Positions 1 to 9,906 of a stretch of DNA of 64,000 bases are shown here, in pieces. Numbering within the stretch: the stretch's first letter is position 1; each line of letters opens with the position of its first letter. The notes beneath the pieces were generated by a model, which made no database searches, was not told the origin of the DNA, and saw only the letters and a list, made by a program, of their open reading frames with translations. Source of the DNA: Aphelocoma coerulescens. Taxonomy: Eukaryota; Chordata; Aves; Passeriformes; Corvidae. Location of the stretch: contig NC_091017.1 of NCBI RefSeq assembly GCF_041296385.1, positions 11,340,001 through 11,404,000 on the forward strand, read 5' to 3'. Position numbers and translations under genes: made by a program.

Positions 1-173
1 TAGTGAGAAGGTTTCACAACTATGCAGGCTTGGCACAAAGATCTCGGAATGTAGAAACGTAGCATGAGGTAGAAATGGGAGCAAGTTTTGACAGAGAGTA
101 AAAGGTGTTTTGCTGAAACACTGGTCACTGAATAACCGAGAAGGCAAAGGTTGGAGATTGAGTTGGAAGGAGA

Positions 174-183
174 TTTTTTTTTT
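174..183 (+). repeat. Ten-T tract in U1, one base longer than the other copies
   Basis: The run is TTTTTTTTTT followed by CATGATTAGG, against nine T in U10, U17 and U20. This single extra base makes U1 1,983 bp long and shifts the minus-strand open frame crossing it. It is either a true slippage event or a homopolymer sequencing error. Confidence 0.8.
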
Positions 184-576
184 CATGATTAGGACAACGG
201 TATGTGAGTAGAAACAAGCACCCGTTTTTCACCAAGTAAACAAGTCTCGAGAAGGGCATAAGGAAATAGAAAAACATGTTTTGACCAAAAAGAGGGCTAT
301 CGCAGGCAAACAAGAAATGTCGATGTAGCAAGAAGAAGAAGGATGGGGGGGGTGTCTGAGAATTCTCCGTGGTAAGCTTCAATTGGAACTTGCTTACTCT
401 TGCGACTGGAGAAGAATGCCTATAATACGGCAGTGCTAGTAGTCATGATAGGCTACAGGCAAATGTAAAGGTATTGGTGTATGGTGCCTATTGCTTGTCG
501 TGTTTTAAGACACTCAGCAAAGAAAACTATCTAACGCTTTGTAAGTTGAACAGAAAGCGGCTCCAGGCATGCCTAC

Positions 577-598
577 CAGCTGTAGCTGACAGCTGTAG
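577..598 (+). repeat. Direct repeat of CAGCTGTAG, 13-bp step (shown in U1)
   Basis: Two copies of CAGCTGTAG separated by CTGA mark the transition from the AT-rich to the GC-rich segment. Each contains the palindrome CAGCTG, an E-box and PvuII word. It is present in every full unit I checked. Confidence 0.7.
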
Positions 599-2156
599 GG
601 CTGGCTCTGGATACCCACTCCCTGAAATGCTGTGACTTCGCCTATGCAAGAAACAGCTTTCAAGAGAGCCGCCTGAAGTCCAGAGAGCCCTTCGTGAGCC
701 TTTTTCCTATGGCGCTGTGGAAAGAAACCGTGCACGCTACACCGTGGGTGCGTGCAGCCTGCTCGAGCAAAAGCGGCAAAGTTCAGTGCCCTCGCTGGGC
801 TTCCCTTTCGTGCAGACAACGTGAGGCGAAGAAGGAAGCCGCAGAGCAGCGGGCTTGCGTGTGCAGTGCACCGAGTTGCACAAGTCCAGCGAGGGCTCGT
901 TCACGAGCCGAGCCGGCTGAGGGCGTCCTCGCTTCTGCCAAAGGGAACGCGGAGCCGTAGCGCTTCACCCCCCAGCGTGGAGATAGGCACTTCCCTAGTG
1001 GTTCAGCCTTGCAGAGTCCCTGCAGCTAGAGCTCACCCAGGAGCAGGCGTCAAAGCAGAAGGCCTTCCTAAAGCACCCCTTCTCCAAGCAGCCTCCGGAA
1101 AGGGCACATCACACTGCGGCTCTGCGCCTTTCTTCTAAGGCAGACGCCCGGCTATGCTTTCGCGCTCGCGAAAGCTCCTCCTTGGCAGCCTCCAGCAGCT
1201 GCTCTCATGGAGAACGGCCGTAGAAGTCAAAGCCAGTGCTGGGCTGCACCTTCGCCTTCCCCAAGGAAGAAGCAACAGCAAACTCGGAGGTGCACTCTGT
1301 ATTTCCCTCCTCCGCTGCGTCCTACATGCATTCGCGTTCTCCGAAACTCGGAGACTGAAGGGAAGGGCAATTGCTTCCCCAGAGAGCTGCAAGGGGACTT
1401 AGGCGGCAGCAGCACGGGTAACTGCCGTGGAACTTGCTCCTTTCCCAAGGAGTGAATTCAGCAGGCAGGAGACTCGGCAGCCACGCTTGTCTTGCAGCCC
1501 CGTTACGACGGGCCCCCGAGCCCCGCGCCCCGCGGCTTGGTTCTTCGCCTTTTCGAACACGCCGTACCTTCGTTCTCCCGGAGGCGGACGGTCGTCTGCT
1601 TCTGGCCCGGAACACTGTGCCCGGCAGCGAAGCGCTTTCTGCGGCAAGCTGCAAAGCGCCCGTCAGATGGCGATGCTGTCTGCCCGCTCCTTCTCGGCTC
1701 GAGTGTACCCCGGCGCACGCTGCCGTCTCGCAAGGAGCAAAGAGCTTCGGTAGACGTCTCGCACACAGGAGAAAGGTGCCAGGACGACACCACGTTCTTC
1801 CTCACCCCTTCTCGTGGCCCAGATTGTGGTGCTGCCTTCAAAGCCGTGCGCATTGAAAGACTCCTCCAGCAAGTGCTTCTCCCCTGGCACACTTCGCTCA
1901 GCGAGAGCTGCATGGGCAGCGTGGACTCAGCGAAACCGAAAGGGTGTTCTTGTAGCTCGAGCTTGTTGGAGAGGATGAAAGTTTGGTGAGAAGGTTTCAC
2001 AGCTATGCAGGCTTGGCACAAAGATCTCGGAATGTAGAAACGTAGCATGAGGTAGAAATGGGAGCAAGTTTTGACAGAGAGTAAAAGGTGTTTTGCTGAA
2101 ACACTGATCACTGAGTAACCGAGAAGGCAAAGGTTGGAGATTGAGTTGGAAGGAGA

Positions 2157-2163
2157 TTTTTTT
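2157..2163 (+). repeat. Poly-T tract (reference copy U2)
   Basis: Seven T precede CTCACG in most units. In U6, U7, U9, U10, U17, U19 and U20 a C-to-T change makes an uninterrupted run of nine T, and U1 has ten. The site separates two unit classes and is prone to slippage. Confidence 0.85.
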
Positions 2164-2311
2164 CTCACGATTAGGACAACGGTATGTGAGTAGAAACAAG
2201 CACCCGTTTTTCACCAAGTAAACAAGTCTCGAGAAGGGCATAAGGAAATAGAAAAACATGTTTTGACCAAAAAGAGGGCTATCGCAGGCAAACAAGAAAT
2301 GTCGATGTAGC

Positions 2312-2334
2312 AAGAAGAAGAAGGTTGGGGGGGG
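2312..2334 (+). repeat. AAG microsatellite followed by G8 run (reference copy U2)
   Basis: Four AAG units are followed by GGTT (GGAT in most copies) and eight G, making an almost pure purine stretch on the plus strand. The G run is nine in U8 and U18. The last AAG-plus-G is AAT-type in U6, U7 and U19. Confidence 0.9.
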
Positions 2335-2402
2335 TGTCTGAGAATTCTCCGTGGTAAGCTTCAATTGGAACTTGCTTACTCTTGCGACTGGAGAAGAATG
2401 CC

Positions 2403-2409
2403 TATAATA
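2403..2409 (+). promoter_or_regulatory. TATA-like word TATAATA (reference copy U2), weak
   Basis: CCTATAATACGG sits near the end of the AT-rich segment, about 120 bp before the GC-rich segment, and is unchanged in every unit I checked. By position it could be a TATA box for transcription into the CpG-rich part. There is no other support, and such a word occurs often by chance. Confidence 0.15.
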
Positions 2410-2875
2410 CGGCAGTGCTAGTAGTCATGATAGGCTACAGGCAAATGTAAAGGTATTGGTGTATGGTGCCTATTGCTTGTCGTGTTTTAAGACACTCAGC
2501 AAAGAAAACTATCTAACGCTTTGTAAGTTGAACAGAAAGCGGCTCCAGGCATGCCTACCAGCTGTAGCTGACAGCTGTAGGGCTGGCTCTGGATACCCAC
2601 TCCCTGAAATGCTGTGACTTCGCCTATGCAAGAAACAGCTTTCAAGAGAGCCGCCTGAAGTCCAGAGAGCCCTTCGTGAGCCTTTTTCCTATGGCGCTGT
2701 GGAAAGAAACCGTGCACGCTACACCGTGGGTGCGTGCAGCCTGCTCGAGCAAAAGCGGCAAAGTTCAGTGCCCTCGCTGGGCTTCCCTTTCGTGCAGACA
2801 ACGTGAGGCGAAGAAGGAAGCCGCAGAGCAGCGGGCTTGCGTGTGCAGTGCACCGAGTTGCACAAGTCCAGCGAG

Positions 2876-2891
2876 GGCTCGTTCACGAGCC
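2876..2891. repeat. Perfect 7-bp inverted repeat, 2-nt loop (reference copy U2)
   Basis: GGCTCGT-TC-ACGAGCC can form a short hairpin. It is present in all full units except U6, where CGAGCC becomes CAAGCC. Confidence 0.7.
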
Positions 2892-2974
2892 GAGCCGGCT
2901 GAGGGCGTCCTCGCTTCTGCCAAAGGGAACGCGGAGCCGTAGCGCTTCACCCCCCAGCGTGGAGATAGGCACTT

Positions 2975-2983
2975 CCCTAGTGG
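2975..2983 (-). promoter_or_regulatory. CTCF-like core CCACTAGGG on the minus strand (reference copy U2), weak
   Basis: CCCTAGTGG on the plus strand matches the CTCF core pattern CCASYAGRG read on the minus strand. The bases that should follow as GGC are AAG here, so the match is partial. The word is unchanged across units. Macrosatellites such as human DXZ4 carry an array of CTCF sites, which is why I record it. Confidence 0.15.
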
Positions 2984-3138
2984 TTCAGCCTTGCAGAGTC
3001 CCTGCAGCTAGAGCTCACCCAGGAGCAGGCGTCAAAGCAGAAGGCCTTCCTAAAGCACCCCTTCTCCAAGCAGCCTCCGGAAAGGGCACATCACACTGCG
3101 GCTCTGCGCCTTTCTTCTAAGGCAGACGCCCGGCTATG

Positions 3139-3156
3139 CTTTCGCGCTCGCGAAAG
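3139..3156. repeat. 18-bp near-perfect palindrome CTTTCGCG-CT-CGCGAAAG (reference copy U2)
   Basis: Two 8-bp arms are separated by CT and contain four CpG. It is the strongest inverted repeat I find in the unit and recurs once per unit, in 29 of 32 full units. In U5, U8 and U18 the right arm is lost through a net 5-bp deletion. Confidence 0.85.
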
Positions 3157-3319
3157 CTCCTCCTTGGCAGCCTCCAGCAGCTGCTCTCATGGAGAACGGC
3201 CGTAGAAGTCAAAGCCAGTGCTGGGCTGCACCTTCGCCTTCCCCAAGGAAGAAGCAACAGCAAACTCGGAGGTGCACTCTGTATTTCCCTCCTCCGCTGC
3301 GTCCTACATGCATTCGCGT

Positions 3320-3336
3320 TCTCCGAAACTCGGAGA
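3320..3336. repeat. Perfect 7-bp hairpin TCTCCGA-AAC-TCGGAGA (reference copy U2)
   Basis: A 7-bp stem with a 3-nt loop occurs in nearly every unit. In U6, U9 and U19 the left arm is CTCCAA, which breaks one pair. Confidence 0.75.
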
Positions 3337-3965
3337 CTGAAGGGAAGGGCAATTGCTTCCCCAGAGAGCTGCAAGGGGACTTAGGCGGCAGCAGCACGGG
3401 TAACTGCCGTGGAACTTGCTCCTTTCCCAAGGAGTGAATTCAGCAGGCAGGAGACTCGGCAGCCACGCTTGTCTTGCAGCCCCGTTACGACGGGCCCCCG
3501 AGCCCCGCGCCCCGCGGCTTGGTTCTTCGCCTTTTCGAACACGCCGTACCTTCGTTCTCCCGGAGGCGGACGGTCGTCTGCTTCTGGCCCGGAACACTGT
3601 GCCCGGCAGCGAAGCGCTTTCTGCGGCAAGCTGCAAAGCGCCCGTCAGATGGCGATGCTGTCTGCCCGCTCCTTCTCGGCTCGAGTGTACCCCGGCGCAC
3701 GCTGCCGTCTCGCAAGGAGCAAAGAGCTTCGGTAGACGTCTCGCACACAGGAGAAAGGTGCCAGGACGACACCACGTTCTTCCTCACCCCTTCTCGTGGC
3801 CCAGATTGTGGTGCTGCCTTCAAAGCCGTGCGCATTGAAAGACTCCTCCAGCAAGTGCTTCTCCCCTGGCACACTTCGCTCAGCGAGAGCTGCGTGGGCA
3901 GCGTGGACTCAGCGAAACCGAAAGGGTGTTCTTGTAGCTCGAGCTTGTTGGAGAGGATGAAAGTT

Positions 3966-5947
3966 TGGTGAGAAGGTTTCACAGCTATGCAGGCTTGGCA
4001 CAAAGATCTCGGAATGTAGAAACGTAGCATGAGGTAGAAATGGGAGCAAGTTTTGACAGAGAGTAAAAGGTGTTTTGCTGAAACACTGGTCACTGAGTAA
4101 CCGAGAAGGCAAAGGTTGGAGATTGAGTTGGAAGGAGATTTTTTTCTCACGATTAGGACAACGGTATGTGAGTAGAAACAAGCACCCGTTTTTCACCAAG
4201 TAAACAAGTCTTGAGAAGGGCATAAGGAAATAGAAAAACATGTTTTGACCAAAAAGAGGGCTATCGCAGGCAAACAAGAAATGTCGATGTAGCAAGAAGA
4301 AGAAGGATGGGGGGGGTGTCTGAGAATTCTCCGTGGTAAGCTTCAATTGGAACTTGCTTACTCTTGCGACTGGAGAAGAATGCCTATAATACGGCAGTGC
4401 TAGTAGTCATGATAGGCTACAGGCAAATGTAAAGGTATTGGTGTATGGTGCCTATTGCTTGTCGTGTTTTAAGACACTCAGCAAAGAAAACTATCTAACG
4501 CTTTGTAAGTTGAACAGAAAGCGGCTCCAGGCATGCCTACCAGCTGTAGCTGACAGCTGTAGGGCTGGCTCTGGATACCCACTCCCTGAAATGCTGTGAC
4601 TTCGCCTATGCAAGAAACAGCTTTCAAGAGAGCCGCCTGAAGTCCAGAGAGCCCTTCGTGAGCCTTTTTCCTATGGCGCTGTGGAAAGAAACCGTGCACG
4701 CTACACCGTGGGTGCGTGCAGCCTGCTCGAGCAAAAGCGGCAAAGTTCAGTGCCCTCGCTGGGCTTCCCTTTCGTGCAGACAACGTGAGGCGAAGAAGGA
4801 AGCCGCAGAGCAGCGGGCTTGCGTGTGCAGTGCACCGAGTTGCACAAGTCCAGCGAGGGCTCGTTCACGAGCCGAGCCGGCTGAGGGCGTCCTCGCTTCT
4901 GCCAAAGGGAACGCGGAGCCGTAGCGCTTCACCCCCCAGCGTGGAGATAGGCACTTCCCTAGTGGTTCAGCCTTGCAGAGTCCCTGCAGCTAGAGCTCAC
5001 CCAGGAGCAGGCGTCAAAGCAGAAGGCCTTCCTAAAGCACCCCTTCTCCAAGCAGCCTCCGGAAAGGGCACATCACACTGCGGCTCTGCGCCTTTCTTCT
5101 AAGGCAGACGCCCGGCTATGCTTTCGCGCTCGCGAAAGCTCCTCCTTGGCAGCCTCCAGCAGCTGCTCTCATGGAGAACGGCCGTAGAAGTCAAAGCCAG
5201 TGCTGGGCTGCACCTTCGCCTTCCCCAAGGAAGAAGCAACAGCAAACTCGGAGGTGCACTCTGTATTTCCCTCCTCCGCTGCGTCCTACATGCATTCGCG
5301 TTCTCCGAAACTCGGAGACTGAAGGGAAGGGCAATTGCTTCCCCAGAGAGCTGCAAGGGGACTTAGGCGGCAGCAGCACGGGTAACTGCCGTGGAACTTG
5401 CTCCTTTCCCAAGGAGTGAATTCAGCAGGCAGGAGACTCGGCAGCCACGCTTGTCTTGCAGCCCCATTACGACGGGCCCCCGAGCCCCGCGCCCCGCGGC
5501 TTGGTTCTTCGCCTTTTCGAACACGCCGTACCTTCGTTCTCCCGGAGGCGGACGGTCGTCTGCTTCTGGCCCGGAACACTGTGCCCGGCAGCGAAGCGCT
5601 TTCTGCGGCAAGCTGCAAAGCGCCCGTCAGATGGCGATGCTGTCTGCCCGCTCCTTCTCGGCTCGAGTGTACCCCGGCGCACGCTGCCGTCTCGCAAGGA
5701 GCAAAGAGCTTCGGTAGACGTCTCGCACACAGGAGAAAGGTGCCAGGACGACACCACGTTCTTCCTCACCCCTTCTCGTGGCCCAGATTGTGGTGCTGCC
5801 TTCAAAGCCGTGCGCATTGAAAGACTCCTCCAGCAAGTGCTTCTCCCCTGGCACACTTCGCTCAGCGAGAGCTGCGTGGGCAGCGTGGACTCAGCGAAAC
5901 CGAAAGGGTGTTCTTGTAGCTCGAGCTTGTTGGAGAGGATGAAAGTT
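3966..5947 (+). repeat. Array unit U3 (1,982 bp)
   Basis: U3 carries GGTC instead of GATC and CTTGAG instead of CTCGAG, which removes an XhoI site. It has CCCCATTACG in the GC-rich half (A at 5466), shared only with U20. Confidence 0.97.
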
Positions 5948-7929
5948 TGGTGAGAAGGTTTCACAGCTATGCAGGCTTGGCACAAAGATCTCGGAATGTA
6001 GAAACGTAGCATGAGGTAGAAATGGGAGCAAGTTTTGACAGAGAGTAAAAGGTGTTTTGCTGAAACACTGGTCACTGAGTAACCGAGAAGGCAAAGGTTG
6101 GAGATTGAGTTGGAAGGAGATTTTTTTCTCACGATTAGGACAACGGTATGTGAGTAGAAACAAGCACCCGTTTTTCACCAAGTAAACAAGTCTTGAGAAG
6201 GGCATAAGGAAATAGAAAAACATGTTTTGACCAAAAAGAGGGCTATCGCAGGCAAACAAGAAATGTCGATGTAGCAAGAAGAAGAAGGATGGGGGGGGTG
6301 TCTGAGAATTCTCCGTGGTAAGCTTCAATTGGAACTTGCTTACTCTTGCGACTGGAGAAGAATGCCTATAATACGGCAGTGCTAGTAGTCATGATAGGCT
6401 ACAGGCAAATGTAAAGGTATTGGTGTATGGTGCCTATTGCTTGTCGTGTTTTAAGACACTCAGCAAAGAAAACTATCTAACGCTTTGTAAGTTGAACAGA
6501 AAGCGGCTCCAGGCATGCCTACCAGCTGTAGCTGACAGCTGTAGGGCTGGCTCTGGATACCCACTCCCTGAAATGCTGTGACTTCGCCTATGCAAGAAAC
6601 AGCTTTCAAGAGAGCCGCCTGAAGTCCAGAGAGCCCTTCGTGAGCCTTTTTCCTATGGCGCTGTGGAAAGAAACCGTGCACGCTACACCGTGGGTGCGTG
6701 CAGCCTGCTCGAGCAAAAGCGGCAAAGTTCAGTGCCCTCGCTGGGCTTCCCTTTCGTGCAGACAACGTGAGGCGAAGAAGGAAGCCGCAGAGCAGCGGGC
6801 TTGCGTGTGCAGTGCACCGAGTTGCACAAGTCCAGCGAGGGCTCGTTCACGAGCCGAGCCGGCTGAGGGCGTCCTCGCTTCTGCCAAAGGGAACGCGGAG
6901 CCGTAGCGCTTCACCCCCCAGCGTGGAGATAGGCACTTCCCTAGTGGTTCAGCCTTGCAGAGTCCCTGCAGCTAGAGCTCACCCAGGAGCAGGCGTCAAA
7001 GCAGAAGGCCTTCCTAAAGCACCCCTTCTCCAAGCAGCCTCCGGAAAGGGCACATCACACTGCGGCTCTGCGCCTTTCTTCTAAGGCAGACGCCCGGCTA
7101 TGCTTTCGCGCTCGCGAAAGCTCCTCCTTGGCAGCCTCCAGCAGCTGCTCTCATGGAGAACGGCCGTAGAAGTCAAAGCCAGTGCTGGGCTGCACCTTCG
7201 CCTTCCCCAAGGAAGAAGCAACAGCAAACTCGGCGATGCACTCTGTACTTCCCTCCTCCGCTGCGTCCTACATGCATTCGCGTTCTCCGAAACTCGGAGA
7301 CTGAAGGGAAGGGCAATTGCTTCCCCAGAGAGCTGCAAGGGGACTTATGCGGCAGCAGCACGGGTAACTGCCGTGGAACTTGCTCCTTTCCCAAGGAGTG
7401 AATTCAGCAGGCAGGAGACTAGGCAGCCACGCTTGTCTTGCAGCCCCGTTACGACGGGCCCCCGAGCCCCGCGCCCCGCGGCTTGGTTCTTCGCCTTTTC
7501 GAACACGCCGTACCTTCGTTCTCCCGGAGGCGGACGGTCGTCTGCTTCTGGCCCGGAACACTGTGCCCGGCAGCGAAGCGCTTTCTGCGGCAAGCTGCAA
7601 AGCGCCCGTCAGATGGCGATGCTGTCTGCCCGCTCCTTCTCGGCTCGAGTGTACCCCGGCGCACGCTGCCATCTCGCAAGGAGCAAAGAGCTTCGGTAGA
7701 CGTCTCGCACCCAGGAGAAAGGTGCCAGGACGACACCACGTTCTTCCTCACCCCTTCTCGTGGCCCAGATTGTGGTGCTGCCTTCAAAGCCGTGCGCATT
7801 GAAAGACTCCTCCAGCAAGTGCTTCTCCCCTGGCACACTTCGCTCAGCGAGAGCTGCGTGGGCAGCGTGGACTCAGCGAAACCGAAAGGGTGTTCTTGTA
7901 GCTCGAGCTTGTTGGAGAGGATGAAAGTT
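5948..7929 (+). repeat. Array unit U4 (1,982 bp), variant right half
   Basis: The left half matches U3 (GGTC, CTTGAG). The right half carries a cluster of changes from about 7234: CGGCGATGC, TGTACTTCC, a private TTATGCGG, ACTAGGCAG, CCATCTCGC and CACCCAGG. Several are shared with U5, U8 and U18, so the copy looks like a mosaic. The TTATGCGG change removes a plus-strand stop and fuses two short open frames (7100-7699), which is incidental. Confidence 0.96.
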
Positions 7930-9906
7930 TGGTGAGAAGGTTTCCCAGCTATGCAGGCTTGGCACAAAGATCTCGGAATGTAGAAACGTAGCATGAGGTA
8001 GAAATGGGAGCAAGTTTTGACAGAGAGTAAAAGGTGTTTTGCTGAAACACTGATCACTGAGTAACCGAGAAGGCAAAGGTTGGAGATTGAGTTGGAAGGA
8101 GATTTTTTTCTCACGATTAGGACAACGGTATGTGAGTAGAAACAAGCACCCGTTTTTCACCAAGTAAACAAGTCTCGAGAAGGGCATAAGGAAATAGAAA
8201 AACATGTTTTGACCAAAAAGAGGGCTATCGCAGGCAAACAAGAAATGTCGATGTAGCAAGAAGAAGAAGGATGGGGGGGGTGTCTGAGAATTCTCCGTGG
8301 TAAGCTTCAATTGGAATTTGCTTACTCTTGCGACTGGAGAAGAATGCCTATAATACGGCAGTGCTGGTAGTCATGACAGGCTACAGGCAAATGTAAAGGT
8401 ATTGGTGTATGGTGCCTATTGCTTGTCGTGTTTTAAGACACTCAGCAAAGAAAACTATCTAACGCTTTGTAAGTTGAACAGAAAGCGGCTCCAGGCATGC
8501 CTACCAGCTGTAGCTGACAGCTGTAGGGCTGGCTCTGGATACCCACTCCCTGAAATGCTGTGACTTCGCCTATGCAAGAAACAGCTTTCAAGAGAGCCGC
8601 CTGAAGTCCAGAGAGCCCTTCGTGAGCCTTTTTCCTATGGCGCTGTGGAAAGAAACCGTGCACGCTACACCGTGGGTGCGTGCAGCCTGCTCGAGCAAAA
8701 GCGGCAAAGTTCAGTGCCCTCGCTGGGCTTCCCTTTCGTGCAGACAACGTGAGGCGAAGAAGGAAGCCGCAGAGCAGCGGGCTTGCGTGTGCAGTGCACC
8801 GAGTTGCACAAGTCCAGCGAGGGCTCGTTCACGAGCCGAGCCGGCTGAGGGCGTCCTCGCTTCTGCCAAAGGGAACGCGGAGCCGTAGCGCTTCACCCCC
8901 CAGCGTGGAGATAGGCACTTCCCTAGTGGTTCAGCCTTGCAGAGTCCCTGCAGCTAGAGCTCACCCAGGAGCAGGCGTCAAAGCAGAAGGCCTTCCTAAA
9001 GCACCCCTTCTCCAAGCAGCCTCCGGAAAGGGCACATCACACTGCGGCTCTGCGCCTTTCTTCTAAGACAGACGCCCGGCTATGCTTTCGCGCTCGCAGC
9101 TCCCTTGGCAGCCTCCAGCAGCTGCTCTCATGGAGAACGGCCGTAGAAGTCAAAGCCAGTGCTGGGCTGCACCTTCGCCTTCCCCAAGGAAGAAGCAACA
9201 GCAAACTCGGAGGTGCACTCTGTACTTCCCTCCTCCGCTGCGTCCTACATGCATTCGCGTTCTCCGAAACTCGGAGACTGAAGGGAAGGGCAATTGCTTC
9301 CCCAGAGAGCTGCAAGGGGACTTAGGCGGCAGCAGCACGGGTAACTGCCGTGGAACTTGCTCCTTTCCCAAGGAGTGAATTCAGCAGGCAGGAGACTAGG
9401 CAGCCACCCTTGTCTTGCAGCCCCGTTACGACGGGCCCCCGAGGCCCGCGCCCCGCGGCTTGGTTCTTCGCCTTTTCGAACACGCCGTACCTTCGTTCTC
9501 CCGGAGGCGGACGGTCGTCTGCTTCTGGCCCGGAACACTGTGCCCGGCAGCGAAGCGCTTTCTGCGGCAAGCTGCAAAGCGCCCGTCAGATGGCGATGCT
9601 GTCTGCCCGCTCCTTCTCGGCTCGAGTGTACCCCAGCGCACGCTGCCATCTCACAAGGAGCAAAGAGCTTCGGTAGACGTCTCGCACACAGGAGAAAGGT
9701 GCCAGGACGACACCACGTTCTTCCTCACCCCTTCTCGTGGCCCAGATTGTGGTGCTGCCTTCAAAGCCGTGCGCATTGAAAGACTCCTCCAGCAAGTGCT
9801 TCTCCCCTGGCACACTTCGCTCAGCGAGAGCTGCGTGGGCAGCGTGGACTCAGCGAAACCGAAAGGGTGTTCTTGTAGCTCGAGCTTGTTGGAGAGGATG
9901 AAAGTT
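7930..9906 (+). repeat. Array unit U5 (1,977 bp), deletion copy
   Basis: U5 opens with TTTCCCAGCT and has TGATCA. Private changes are GGAATTTGC, GCTGGTAG and CATGACAGG. The right half carries AAGACAG, a net 5-bp loss that breaks the large palindrome, TGTACTTCC, ACTAGGCAG, GAGGCCCGC, CCCCAGCGC and CCATCTCACAAGG. The right-half set is almost the same as in U8 and U18. Confidence 0.96.
9085..9108. repeat. Palindrome broken by 5-bp net deletion in U5
   Basis: The left arm CTTTCGCG remains and is followed by CTCGCAGCTCCCTTGG, so GAA and two further bases are missing. The identical structure occurs in U8 and U18. Confidence 0.9.

Larger units (their letters stand above)
1..1983 (+). repeat. Array unit U1 (1,983 bp)
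   Basis: This copy opens with TAGTGAG instead of TGGTGAG, has CACAACT at offset 16-22, GGTC with GAAT near offset 123-132, and CATG after the poly-T. These markers are shared with U10 and U20. It carries a ten-T run (174-183), one base longer than its relatives, and a private G-to-A change in the word CTGCATGGGC near 1909-1918. It is the nine-unit partner of U10. Confidence 0.97.
1984..2523 (+). repeat. AT-richer segment of the unit (reference copy U2, offsets 1-540)
   Basis: This segment has visibly lower GC than the rest of the unit (26 of the first 60 bases of the window are G or C) and few CpG. It holds the poly-T run, the AAG/poly-G tract, a single HindIII site (2356-2361), an EcoRI site just upstream and the word TATAATA. 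The same segment starts every unit. No gene, polyadenylation signal or RNA fold was recognised in it. The boundary is approximate. Confidence 0.7.
1984..3965 (+). repeat. Array unit U2 (1,982 bp)
   Basis: U2 has TGATCA at offset 122-127 and the marker GGTTGGGG in place of GGATGGGG (T at 2325). The GGTT marker recurs only in U11 and U21. Otherwise it follows the array consensus, and I use it below as the reference copy for sub-elements. Confidence 0.97.
2524..3965 (+). repeat. GC-rich, CpG-dense segment of the unit (reference copy U2)
   Basis: About 1.44 kb of each unit is GC-rich; one sampled 60-base line in U1 (1501-1560) has 42 G or C. CpG is frequent, including clusters such as CCCCGCGCCCCGCGG. 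On length and CpG density this could score as a CpG island recurring every 2 kb, but I have not computed observed/expected. It contains the inverted repeats listed separately and a second EcoRI site (near 3436). Several long open frames on both strands are a by-product of low stop-codon frequency in GC-rich sequence. Confidence 0.65.

Noticed and set aside
1434..1989. Overlapping plus-strand open frames of 108 to 165 codons in the GC-rich half, repeated in each unit
   Set aside because: They overlap each other and an opposite-strand frame, show no recognisable domain, are of low complexity (rich in R, S, P, A) and vary between copies without preference for silent changes. They are best explained by few stop codons in GC-rich repeat.
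1927..2364. 145-codon minus-strand open frame rich in F and L, resembling a membrane protein
   Set aside because: The hydrophobic residues come from reading the poly-T/AAG tract and AT-rich segment in the minus sense. It is frameshifted by run-length changes in U1, U8 and U18.
2403..2408. TATAAT read as a bacterial -10 box
   Set aside because: There is no -35 partner, no ribosome-binding site or credible gene downstream, and the overall context is eukaryotic satellite DNA.
2989..3005. Short palindromes such as CTGCAG and GAAGGCCTTC
   Set aside because: These are common six- to ten-base restriction-type palindromes expected by chance in GC-rich sequence and not distinctive.
7100..7699. 199-codon plus-strand open frame in U4
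   Set aside because: It exists only because a private change (TTAGGCGG to TTATGCGG) removes a stop between two short frames. No other unit has it.
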